A stretch of 64,000 nucleotides of DNA, taken from NCBI GenBank assembly GCA_014529385.2, contig CM043960.1, forward strand, positions 28,361,396 to 28,425,395, read 5' to 3'. The translations under genes and the position numbers were made by a program. This stretch comes from Adiantum capillus-veneris (Eukaryota; Streptophyta; Polypodiopsida; Polypodiales; Pteridaceae). Of the stretch, positions 22,401 to 33,357 are shown piece by piece. Below the pieces are notes generated by a model. It had not been told where the DNA came from. It ran no database searches and saw only the letters and a program-made list of their open reading frames with translations. Position 1 is the stretch's first letter; each line of letters begins with the position of its first letter.

Positions 22401-23800
22401 GAGAAGACATTCTTGGTGGTCCTCTTTCCAAAAAATCATCACGTAATTCATGATTCTCTGGAAGATTCACTTGATGATCTTCGTAGATTTTCTTCTTGAA
22501 TGAGGGCACCCAACGTGCATTAAGTCTAGGGCCACATGTGATGCATGGTTTGTACCGCTTGTCTAGAACCCTCCATGTATACACATGACAAATAAATCCA
22601 TGTGAGAAAAAAAAAGGTTTAATGTGTGAGTTTGAGTATCACCTGAGCATTCTGGTAGTCCAGGATAGCATGATCCACATCAAAATGCCTCTGACCAAGG
22701 CATTGCATCGACTTGTTTGTCGGCTCATATCCACCACTTTTATGCCAATCCACAATTGTTGTAGCTCTTCCAATAGTGGACGAAGATACACATCCATATT
22801 CTTCACTTTATACCGCCCCGACACAATCACGCTCAGAAATAGGTGCCCCTTCTTGGTTGTCAACCACAGAGGAATGTTGTATGACAATGATAGCTAGCTA
22901 TGTACTGTAAGATGTCGACCTCTGACCAAATGAATTTACACCATCCATAGCTAGGCCGAGAGGCAAAGTTTGATCTTCCCTGGCAACATCCGGCCATGTG
23001 TCATCTATACGATTCCATGTCATGCAATCTGCAGGGATCCCACATAGCACACTGTTCGAAGATCTATTATCCGCGTGCCATGATGCTAGTGCAACCATGG
23101 ATTTGCATTCGAAGAAATGCTTGATGCAAGGCAGTAGAGTAAAGTTTTGCAACAAATTTTGCGGCACTTTTTGTCCATGGAGATCTAGTATATATCTCTT
23201 CGAATCACATTTCGGACACTTCTCCATGTCCATGTATTCCCCTTTAAAAAGAATGCAGTCCTTAGGACAAGCGTGAATGAGACTGTAATCCATTTCCAAG
23301 TTTTGCAAGATCTTTCTTGCTTCTTCTCTGGAATCTGACATCACATTATAAGCTGACAGTATGTGCTCTTTGAGCAATCTACACAGAGAAAAAATGCAAA
23401 ACACTTGTGTATGTAATTTGGTACATTATACATTTAGGGAAAAATTGAAGTAGACACATTATAATAGATCACCTGAAAAATGTTGTGACGCTAGTGTCAC
23501 TCCATCCAAACTTTGCATGCATGTTGAGAAGAACCAGGATCATCCTCAATCTAGACACTTGTGCTCCACCATACAATGGCGTATTGGCCTCACTTTTCAT
23601 GTCACCATAGATAAGACTTTTTGAATCCATGATCCTCTCGACCATTTCATCAATCTCAGGCTCAAACATACCCTCGTTGGGAATGTGCTTTGCATGATCA
23701 CCCTGCGAGCTGTTAGAGGCTACATCTTGTGGCCTCACGTGTGTTGCTTGAGTAAAGTGCCTGGGAACACGTCTATAGGATTGCAAGATTGCTTCCTGTT
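22401..23800 (-). pseudogene. TNP2-type CACTA transposase N-terminal half (copy 2)
   Basis: Minus-strand pieces in order are as follows. 23786-23469 holds TPLYGGAQVSRLRMILVLLN and a GWSDTSVTTFF end. 23404-22898 holds IHACPKDCILFKGEYMDMEKCPKC, then PQNLLQNFTLLPCIKHFFE, WHADNRSSN and LGLAMDGVNSFGQ. 22887-22639 holds PLWLTTKKGHLFLSVIV, DVYLRPLLEELQQLW and RGILMW. 22584-22396 holds CGPRLNARWVPSFKKK, LPENHEL and FLERGPP. The metal-binding-like HACP..C....C..C motif missing from copy 1 is present here. Reading continues, on the other side of the copia insertion, at 19156. Confidence 0.85.
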
Positions 23801-24074
23801 GGCCAGAGTCAGAGTCCGATGAGTTGTAATTGGTAACTTATCAACAGTTGTAATTGGCAATAGCTTGATCTATAATAGATGGGTCCAACTCACCAAATTC
23901 GCAAACGTGCTACAAAAAAATGTGTCTTGTCCATCGCACAACATATTTGCATTGATTACAAGGACATAAGATCCTTGCTGAGAGATAGGAGTTTCGGTTG
24001 GACGGCCCCACATGGTCTTCAATACTCATAATGAATGTAAAAGCTTGAACCCTGAACATAAATTTAATATTCTC

Positions 24075-24110
<36 letters not shown>

Positions 24111-24930
24111 CTCCCTCACAATCAAGAAACCATAGATCAACTACCTCAAATTCTCTAACCATATCCGATCCCTGCACACCTCGGTATAGAGGTTCACGGA
24201 GATCATAATCTCATCTTTATTGGTCAATGTCTATATTTGTGGGTACAAGAATAACACACCCACATCTACATGACAATTCATGTAGTGGACAAAACCCCTT
24301 TGCCGCTTGTTCAGCTATAGCCATTTCCTAGTGTAAACTACCTGAAGAGCTATGGTTGTAAGTGAAGCCACCGTTTTGTGGTTGCACAGTGCGAGAGTGC
24401 TCAATTTCTCTAGAGTGCTTTGAAGAAGAGCTTCTTTATTACGCTTCTTGTTCAACATCTCTTCACATCAGCTCCTTGTTTGAGGGATTACTATGCACAT
24501 TACATTCTTGTCTCCATTTTGTTGTATTGTGCCGTTGAAATCTTTCCAACCTAATGCCGCATCCGTGGAGAGAAAGAGAGGAAGAAAGAGAGAGAGATAA
24601 AGATAGAGAAGGTAGAGAGAAGAGCGTTGAGAGTCATTTCTGAACTCCAGCTTGGGGACGTAAAAATTTTCTTTTTCAAAGCACGCTATAGAAGCCTATG
24701 CACTCTCGTATTGCGCACCCCACAAAATGATGGCTTCACTTATAACCATTGCTCTTTACTTACTTGCAAGCTCACATGCACAAACAAATTGTCTACGAGC
24801 GGTTTTTAGATGTGAGCTTGCAAGCAACTACACACCAAAACTTATGTGAGCTACATGCGAACAACTACAAACATAACCATAAATCTAACTCTAAATTTAG
24901 ACCATGATCCTGATTCTAAAGTTAAATATA
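23801..24930. other. CACTA 5' non-coding and AT-rich spacer
   Basis: Contains (CT)n at about 24080-24107, the CACTA-family block at 24147-24238, and a purine-rich stretch 24560-24620. No coding region. A small frame at 24627-24809 has no recognisable content. Confidence 0.45.
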
Positions 24931-25198
24931 AAAACTAAATCCAAAATCTAATCTTGAATCTAAAACTAAGCTTTAATCACTAAGTATTTTTAAACTTCCC
25001 TAACTATGCTCTAAATCATAAATATAGAGTTAAATCCTAAACCTAAACCCAAAGCTCTAACATTAAAACTAAATCCAAAATCTAATCTTGAATCTAAAAC
25101 TAAGCTTTAATCACTAAGTATTTTTAAACTTCCCTAACTATGCTCTAAATCATAAATATAGAGTTAAATCCTAAACCTAAACCCAAAGCTCTAACATT
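24931..25198 (+). repeat. 134-bp perfect tandem duplication
   Basis: 24931-25064 is repeated at 25065-25198. Units are made of CTAAAT/CTAAAC words resembling degenerate telomere repeat; similar words continue to about 25250. Confidence 0.9.
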
Positions 25199-25594
25199 AA
25201 ATCTAAACCTAAACTCTAACTTAAATTTAAAAACTAAATCCTAAACCTATGACTCTCTCTCTTTATCTATATATGTTTCTCTATCTCACATTCTCTCTCT
25301 TCTTCTCTCTCTCTCTCTAAAGATATATTAGTTAACAGAGCCATTGATCTCGGAGAGCTAGACGTCCATGACATTGATCGAGGCTCCATTAGAGGATCAG
25401 GACTACTCTAGCGTGATATGGGAGACGCCCAATACATCTATTTACAAAGGCGGACATTGACAAATCTTTTCCCAAACCGATGCACTACTTTCTTGGACAA
25501 TGTAGGCATTAGATTAGATCCACAAGGAGTTCATCGAATTGGTCTCATAAATCATTTTGGCATTTTGAAGATGTTTAATATAACATTTCATTTC

Positions 25595-25599
<5 letters not shown>

Positions 25600-25686
<87 letters not shown>

Positions 25687-25782
25687 TGTGTGTGTGTGTG
25701 TAGACTTAACCATTTCCGTATATGGGTGAATTGTCATATGGAAGGCCCAAATATCCATCTACGTGTCATGTCTACAAATGGG

Positions 25783-25830
<48 letters not shown>

Positions 25831-25860
25831 CCCCCCCCCTCCCCCCCTATGAAAGGGAAG
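25600..25860 (+). repeat. (CT)n tracts with (GT)n and poly-C
   Basis: (CT)n occurs at about 25598-25684, then (GT)n to 25701, then (CT)n at about 25784-25828 followed by C10TC7. Short unique sequence lies between. Confidence 0.95.
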
Positions 25861-26199
25861 AACAAAATTAAATGTAAACTTAGTTGTGGACTTGAATAAC
25901 AATGCCACATATAATACATAAAGAAATGCATCGTATATGGTCCCATGTGAATTTGGCAACATGTGGGTTTTAATAAACAACAAATAACTGCACCAAATGA
26001 CCTGTACACGATCAAGTATCACGTTGGCAGTATATGGATTTTGGCAAACCAAAATTAAAGCACCGAATAGTTGCGCATGTGATACAAAGTGTATAAAATG
26101 ATCGCAATTTTTCTCTCCTGTCCTACACAAAAACCCAAGAGCTCTCTACAAAGGTTTTCATGTGCACCTGGTATGCTCTCTTGTTTCATACACACAAAC

Positions 26200-26202
<3 letters not shown>

Positions 26203-26277
<75 letters not shown>

Positions 26278-26290
26278 ACTCACACACACA
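26203..26290 (+). repeat. (CT)n followed by (CACT)/(CA)n
   Basis: A near-perfect CT tract of about 70 bp, then CACTCACTCACACACACA. Flanking frames of Ser-Leu or Arg-Glu are artefacts of this repeat. Confidence 0.95.
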
Positions 26291-26810
26291 AAGCCAGTCG
26301 CATACACTCCACATATTTGATTTTTGTCACAATGCGGATGACCTTCCATGACTTACTCCACTATAGCTCCAAGTAGCTGCTTAACGCCTTCCCAATTGAC
26401 ATATTCCCTATAGAAAGTTCAGCTATGGATTCTTGATCATCCCTGGTTTCATTTTGCCGCATGATTGTCCAGGATTTTCACCTGTTGATTTTATATATAT
26501 ATACTTGATCACACTCAAGTGATTAAATTGCTGGTTGATTTCCCCCTCTCTGTTAGTCTATTTGTGTGTATAATCACTCCTAGTCCATCTTAAGCTAGTA
26601 CATAAAATTGATTTAGAACATCATGTATAATTAACTCATCACTTTGTGTGTAAATAGTGAGCCATTAAACACACCACAACATGGACACGTCTCAAGAATA
26701 AAGGTACATCTGACAAATAGCAATCGAAGTACGCATTACACATCACAAAATATACAAGCATCAACACTCATGGCAACCTCTTCCAACAGCCAGGTAAATT
26801 CATAGAATTT

Positions 26811-27772
26811 ACTGAGATGTGTCTATATAGGTTCTTCATAATGCACAAAAGGATAAGAATAGCTAATACATGTCTAAAAATGAGTTATGGATCCTACTTG
26901 AGTAAAAATTACACACACGCACGCGTGCGCACACACACACACACACATAAGATTGATTATAGTATGTGGCTAATTCCCTGGTATAAATTTGTTGGGATTG
27001 TCAGCCTGGGATACTGGTACTGGTACTTACTAATACTACTGGACTATACTGGTACTGGTACTGGTACTTGTACTGGTACACACACACACATGGCGGGTTA
27101 TCAATTGTTGCTATTGGCTTGGTATAGTTTGCTAGAACGGTTGGTCTAAGATACCTTTGGTACTGACTAGTAATACTGGACTACGCGGGTATTGGTAATG
27201 GCACTATACACTATTGATGCTGATACTGCTATACTCGTACTAGTACTGACTGGTACTAGTACTGTATATACTGGTAATGATATACACACACATACATGGC
27301 TGATTATTGCGTGTCTACATTTACCTTGTCTAATTCACAAAAATTACTGAGATGTGTCTATATAGATTCTTCACAATGCACATAAGGATTAAAATAGTTA
27401 ATACATGACTAAAAATGAGTTATGGATCCTACTTGAGTAAAAATCATACACACATACACACACATGGCTGATTGTAGCATGTTGCTAGTTTCCTAGTATA
27501 AATTTGTTGGGATTGTTAGCTTGGGGTACTGATACTAATTGATACTACTGGACTATACTGGTACTAGTACTGGTACACACACAACACATGGCTGGTTATT
27601 GCCTGTTACCAATTCCCTGGTATGATTTACTAGGGGCGGTTGACCTAAGATACCTTTGGTATTGACTAATACTATTGGACTACACTGGTATTTGTAATGG
27701 TATTATATAATACAACTATTGATACTTCTATACTCGTACTCACACTGATTAGTATTGGTACAATATATATTG

Positions 27773-27806
<34 letters not shown>

Positions 27807-29640
27807 CTAGTTATTGTGTGTCTCCATTTACCTAGTATAACTCACTAGAAGCTTTGGCCTGAGGTAGCTCTAGTAGTGATTGGTACGACTGGACAATATT
27901 GGCACTGGTAATGGCATTATACAGTACAGATACTAGTACTGATATATTGCTATAATTCTTCTAATAGTACGGGTTGTACTATTACTGGTACTATTGGACT
28001 ATATTGATATTGGTACTGGTACACACATGCTACTCATATGGTTGTTTTACGTGTTATCACTTTCCTGGTATAATTCGCTGGAACTGCTGACATGTGTACC
28101 TTTGGTATTGACTGGACTATACTGTTACTAGTAATGGCACTAGATACTACTCAATACTAATACTGCTATCATTTCCCTGATATTATTTTCTAGAACTATT
28201 GGCGTGGGGTACATTTGGTACAGATTGGTACCATTGGACTATACTGTTACTAGTAATGGCCATATACACTACATATATTGATACTGCTAGACTTGTACTG
28301 GTATTGGTACTTACTAGATACTAGACTATACTATTACTAGTAATGGCACTAGATACTACTCAATACTAATATTGCTATCATTTCCCTAATATTATTTGCT
28401 AGAACTATTGGCCTGGGGTACATTTGGTACAGATCCATTGGACTATACTGTTACTAGTAATGGCCATATACATTATAGATATTGATACTGCTAGACTTGT
28501 ACTAGTACTAGTACTGGTACTTACTGGATACTGGACTATACTGTTACTAGTACTGGTACACACACACACACTCATATTGTTGGCCTATTGGTGTTGCCAT
28601 TTCCCTGCTATACTAGCACTGGTAGTGACTGGTTGTACTGGTACTGCACATACTGGTATTGGTACTGGTACTGTACACACACACATAGCTGGTTATTGTG
28701 TGGTTCCATTTCCCTAACATTATTCACTAGAACTGTTGGCCTAGGGTACCTTTGGTACAAATTGGTACCACTGGACTATAATGTTACTAGTAATGGCCAT
28801 ATACACTACAGATACTGATATTGCTATACTACTAGACTTGTACTGGTACTGGTACTCACTGGAACTACTCGACTATACTGTTACTAGTACTGGTACACAC
28901 ACACACACACACACACTCATATTGCTGGTTTGTTGGTGTTGCCATTTCCCTATTATACTAGCCTTGGTAGTGACTGGTTGTATTGGTATAGTATATATTG
29001 ATACTGATACTGCTACACACACACATAGCTGTTTATTATGTGGTTCCATTTCCCTCACAAATATTCGCTAGAACGATTGGCTTTGGGTACCTATGGTACA
29101 GACTAGTACCATTGGACTATACTGTTACTGATAATGGCCCTATACATTACAAATACAGATACTACTATATTGGTAGACTTGTATTGGTAGTACTAATTGT
29201 ACTGGTACTAGTACTTACTGGTAATACTAGACTATACTGTTATTGGTACACACACACACACACACACCCACACACACTCATATGGCTTGTTTTATCATGT
29301 TGCCATTTCCTTGGTATACTTAGCTAGATCTCCCAAAAGGGTGTGTCCTGAATCAGGCCAATTATACTAACCAATCATCATATGTAAAGAATGTGCACCC
29401 TTTACCCACCATTATGCATGAACATAATACCCGCAAATCTCTCCGTAGGTACTGGTACTTATTGGTAATACTGGACTATACTGTTACTGGTGCTGGTACA
29501 CACACACACACACACATTCACTCATATGGCTGGTGTTTTTGTGTAACCATTTCCCTGGTATACTTAGCTGGATATCCTGGAAGGTTGTGGCCCGAATCAG
29601 GCCAATTACACTAACCAATCATCATATGTAACGAAGGTGC
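26811..29640 (+). repeat. GGTACT-based satellite with (CA)n, about 12 units
   Basis: Units of roughly 120-280 bp recur, each with (C/T)CATTTCCCTGGTAT, CTAGAAC..TTGGCCTGGGGTAC, CTTTGGTAC..ATTGGTACCATTGGACTATACTG, ACTAGTAATGGC, runs of ACTGGT and an (AC)n box (27071, 27282, 27446, 27571, 27775, 28559, 28674, 28892, 29015, 29248, 29498). A separate unit (TTACTGAGATGTGTCTATATAG..ACTTGAGTAAAAAT) is duplicated at about 26811 and 27341. Continuous frames across it are repeat artefacts. Confidence 0.9.
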
Positions 29641-29690
29641 ACCCTTTACCCACCATTATGCATGAACATAATACACACAAATCTTTGCCT
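29347..29690 (+). repeat. Direct repeat at the satellite's right edge
   Basis: GAATCAGGCCAATTA.ACTAACCAATCATC, with the following CACCCTTTACCCACCATTATGCATG segment, occurs at 29350 and 29594 (offset 244 bp). Confidence 0.9.
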
Positions 29691-30284
29691 AGAAAGCCAA
29701 AATAATTTTTTACCAAAAGCACGTATGTAAAATGAGGGAGAGTATGGGAGAGTTCAAGTGATGTGTGACAATGGTACCAAGCAGGAAAAGCCGCTTGGAT
29801 GTTTGTCACCCATTCATTGAGGGTCAGTTTTTACTAATAATTGGGAATGGTTGGTTGTAGGTATAGTTTTTTTTCCCTTCACAAAGCTAGGAGTGTCTCA
29901 TCCATTTCTCCCCCGGTGGTTTGTAATTCCAAATGGATGAATTAAATGATTATATTTGACAATTGTACTTGTAATTTTGAAATTCAAAAACCCAAAATAT
30001 GGTTCATAATTGAGGGATTTTTATATTATACACTCTCTCTCTGTTTCCCTGGTTACCTTTGGTTGGGTAACCACCATATTTTGGGTTTTATCTTTGATTT
30101 TGCATCTTTTAACATCATATACACTAATTGTTTACTTAGCATGGTGCTTGGATTGCATCACTCACTCGTCTGGTATATTGAACGACATCCCAATTCCCCC
30201 TCTAGGAACTCAGTGTATTCTCTCTTGTTTTAAAGGTATTGACTTCCACAACAGATTGCTTAATCATGAAAGGGAAGCCTAAAA

Positions 30285-30758
30285 AACCACACCTTTTTTG
30301 CCCTTAATGTTGCCTCAGTTAATGACTGGCTTAGCCTACTAGACTCTGCTAGAAAGGATAATGCAAATGTCATATTAACTCTTAATAAGTCCCTTACTTC
30401 TCTTATCTTTATCGATACTCAAGATTCACCTGATCTTGAATTTTATTTTAGCTCTCTCCCCACGATCGTCAATAAACTATATTTTATCAATAATATCCCC
30501 ATCCTTCCTCTTGAAATAAGGCAATTTGAATCTGTTTTTAATCCGCTCCTTGATCTCGAGCTCTTAGAAACTGATGAGAAAGAAGCTCTTGGTTTTCTCA
30601 CTAACCCTAGCCTTTAGAAAGCTAAGAAAGAAGTACCAAAGAAATTTGCCGAAGTCATCCCGCTTCTTCCACCAAGACAGGTTGAACTAGATGCTATCTG
30701 TCTAGAAAATAGGCTATGGGATTATGAGGTCTCAATCAATGTGCACCTTTCAGCATAG
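30285..30758 (+). pseudogene. Unrecognised coding-like fragment
   Basis: Not recognised. A frame without an ATG runs about 110 codons from 30285 to a TAG at 30618 and continues about 45 codons to 30758. The content looks protein-like rather than random (SVNDWLSLLDSARKDN, SLTSLIFIDTQDSPDLEFYF, LLDLELLETDEKEALGFL, PPRQVELDAICLENRLWDYE). It is probably an exon or a decayed transposon ORF. Immediately downstream, 30760-31000 carries a Asp/His/Arg-rich repeat in a shifted frame. Confidence 0.35.
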
Positions 30759-30774
30759 AGTCACTGGCAATGGT

Positions 30775-30985
30775 CATGGTAGACATGATAGCAAAAATGA
30801 ACGCAAAAGTTGACACTATGGCCTAAATTGTAGAAGAGATGATGATGGAGATTGCAATAGACATGATTGAGACGATGGTGGTGATTGTAGTAGACATGAT
30901 AGCAAAAGTGGACACAAGAGTCAACGGGATGGCATAAATTACAAAAGAGATGATGGTGGAGATTGCATTAGACATAATTGGCAGA
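30775..30985 (+). repeat. Imperfect tandem repeat encoding Asp/Arg/His-rich peptide
   Basis: GGTAGACATGATAGCAAAA..AAAAG and AGAGATGATG.TGGAGATTGCA recur at 30778/30890 and 30836/30948 (offset 112). In one frame this gives repeated RHDSK and RRDDDGDC / KRDDGGDC. Confidence 0.6.
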
Positions 30986-30999
30986 AGAGATGATGGTGA

Positions 31000-31423
31000 A
31001 TGGCTCTGCTTCCAGGGTATCATGGCAAAAGTTTGATGACCAACATAGGAACACAAAATCAAGCATTCATATTTAGGAATTTTGAGATTTATTCAAGTCC
31101 CATTTTTAAAAATACTTTGAGAAATGAAGTCGTTTCCTTGAGCAATCTGCACATATTCATACAAGAATATGCTTGGTTTTACCAAGATTCAAGTTGTAAA
31201 GTGATTGCTTTTGTAGCGAAAAATCAATCATTTCTATAGACCTATTTTTAGGTATTCAAGACTTTTCATAATTGATACGGAAATGCTTGAAGACATGTTG
31301 TTAACGTTTGCATTCTTATTTGTAAAAATAGAGTTAAACTCAAAGCTATATTGTTTGTTTCTAGCTGTCTAATTATCTAAGAAGACCTGTTCTATACTGA
31401 CTTCTCAAAAATAATTCCAGAAA
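31000..31423. other. No supportable gene
   Basis: AT-rich. A 79-codon frame at 31000-31239 has no recognisable motif. Confidence 0.35.
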
Positions 31424-31895
31424 GTTTTTTTTTTTGAAAGATCAAGTGTCATTTCTCTATCATCCATGTTGAAATTACACTCACTGACAAGATCAATGAA
31501 TGGGCCACAACATATTTTCCCTCAAAGATATGGAGGTTCTTGGCTTTCCATATCTAATTGAGATAACAATATCCGTGATTTGGGTGCTAACCAAGATGGC
31601 TTGGTTTCACAATCTACTCCCACCTAGGATTAGGTCGATTTTATAGAAGATAACCTTCTAGGTCTTTAGCACCCATTTGCATATTTTTGCAACAAGACCC
31701 TGAGCGATAGGAAAAATTTTGAACAGATAACATGGATCCTTTGAAGTTGTTTTGCAACTAGAGCAAGTTTCAGTGACAATCCCTCTAGCATATATCGTAT
31801 TCATTGTTGGGATGGCTCCCCATAGAACCTTCCATGTAAACATATTCATTGGGTTCGGCCGTTTGATCTCCCATATGACATAAGCACTCAATATA
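31424..31895 (-). pseudogene. L1-like LINE 3' fragment with zf-RVT domain and poly(A)
   Basis: The minus-strand frame 31891-31658 matches the zinc-binding region at the C-terminus of plant L1-like reverse transcriptases: FTWKVLWGAIPTMNTIYARG, ETCSSCKTTSKDPCYLF, and IAQGLVAKICKWV. Further down, a broken frame retains KPRTSIFEGK. The copy ends in a T11 run on the + strand (31425-31435), i.e. a poly(A) tail on the minus strand. It is 5'-truncated at about 31895, as usual after target-primed reverse transcription. Reverse transcriptase and endonuclease are absent. Confidence 0.75.
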
Positions 31896-32395
31896 ATTCT
31901 TATGTCAAATGCTAGATTTTGTGGTAATTATTATGCCAAATGCTATCATCTCAATCTCAAAATAAAAGAGCAATTTTTTTGTTGTAACTTATTCTAGTCC
32001 ATTTTTTATAAACTACATAACAAAAAAAGCCATTTTTTCATATTGTAATGTACTTTCTTGTTTTTTTTATTTGTAGTTACTGCATAATAAAATCTAAGCA
32101 TAGAATTAGACTTAGGTAAAACACTGCATGATAAGTAGAGGGCCATTTATTGAAAACAAGAATGTTCTAGAGGCTTTTTGGTAAGACTGGAAGGAGACTT
32201 AATGGATGGTGGTCCTAGTTATAGATATGTATGTTAGAAAGATAAATAACAAGATAAGGTTTGAACTGTTTCCCATGGCTTTGCTGCAAGACCCAAAACA
32301 TGTTAAAACTTCCAATTGCACATGATTTAAGTTCTATTTTAGCTAGGAAAGTGAAAATGGATTCGCTACTCAATCATTTCTTTAATTTTGAGGCT
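31896..32395. other. No feature seen
   Basis: AT-rich sequence with T and A runs; no frame or repeat is supportable. Confidence 0.4.
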
Positions 32396-33150
32396 AGTGA
32401 AAGTGCAAATCCCATCTTTCAACCCGTCGAGATGGAAAAAAATCTATCAAGATGGACAAAACCCCATCAAGACGGTGTATCTAAAGGGTATCCCATCCTC
32501 TAGATTTAGTGCAGGCTCAAATTTACGTTCAAGCCTCCATGACATTAAGAGGGAAACAAAACATTTGGAGGGTGGATATAGAGGGTGTAACCTGTTTCTT
32601 GACTTGAGTTACACCCCAACCAGAGGGGAAACATTTCACCCTCTAGAATTGGTAGAGCCTCACACTTATGTTTGTTGAGCCTCCATTGCATCTAGAGGGA
32701 GAAAACTCAATTAGAGGGTGTATCTAAAGCTGTTTCACCCTCTAGATTGGGTGAAGGTTCAAATTCCATTGTGACACGAAACAATTCATCTTGGCATTGT
32801 TATCTAGAGGATGTTTCTCTCTCTAGACTCACCCCATTGAGAGGGTAACAACCCATTGATGAGGTGTAGGGAGTTTCACCCTCTAGATTGGGTAGACGCT
32901 CAAACTTAAGTTCGTGCCTCACCACATCAAAACTCAAAATTAAGTTTGAGCCTCACCACATCAAAACAGGGAAAAACCCATTGATAGGGTGTATCAAAAG
33001 GGTGTTTCACCCACTAGGTTGGGTGGAGGCTGAAACTTACGTTCGAGGCTTCACCTCATCCTACTGGGAGACAACCTACTGATAGGGTATATCGCACTCT
33101 AGACAGGGTGGAGGCTTGAGCTTAAGTTTGAGCCTCCCCCTTGTCCAAAA
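32396..33150 (+). repeat. Degenerate minisatellite, CCCTCTAGATTGGGTGGAGGCTC unit
   Basis: About six copies (32497, 32637, 32740, 32876, 33006, 33089). Each has CACCCTCTAGATTGGGT, AGGCTCAAACTTAAGTTCGAGCCTC, and AGAGGG..AACCCATTGA.AGGGTGTAT. The AACTTAAGTT core is palindromic, and GAGGCTC..GAGCCTC flank it. Confidence 0.8.
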
Positions 33151-33321
33151 GGGGCCATCTAGAGCATGTTTAGGATTTCCCGTTTCATGCTTTTCAAACA
33201 TGTACTTTCTAGATTGATAAACAATAAGTATTTTTGTGATGATAATCTAATCACTCACAATCTATGAGTTTGGCAAAAAGAAAGATTACTTCAATAGTGG
33301 GAAAGAGGTAGAACTTGGAAG

Positions 33322-33357
<36 letters not shown>

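Noticed and set aside
26950-29600. Tyr/Trp/Thr-rich frames in the GGTACT satellite
   Set aside because: Produced by the repeated ACTGGTACTGGTAC words; no start, splice or family support.
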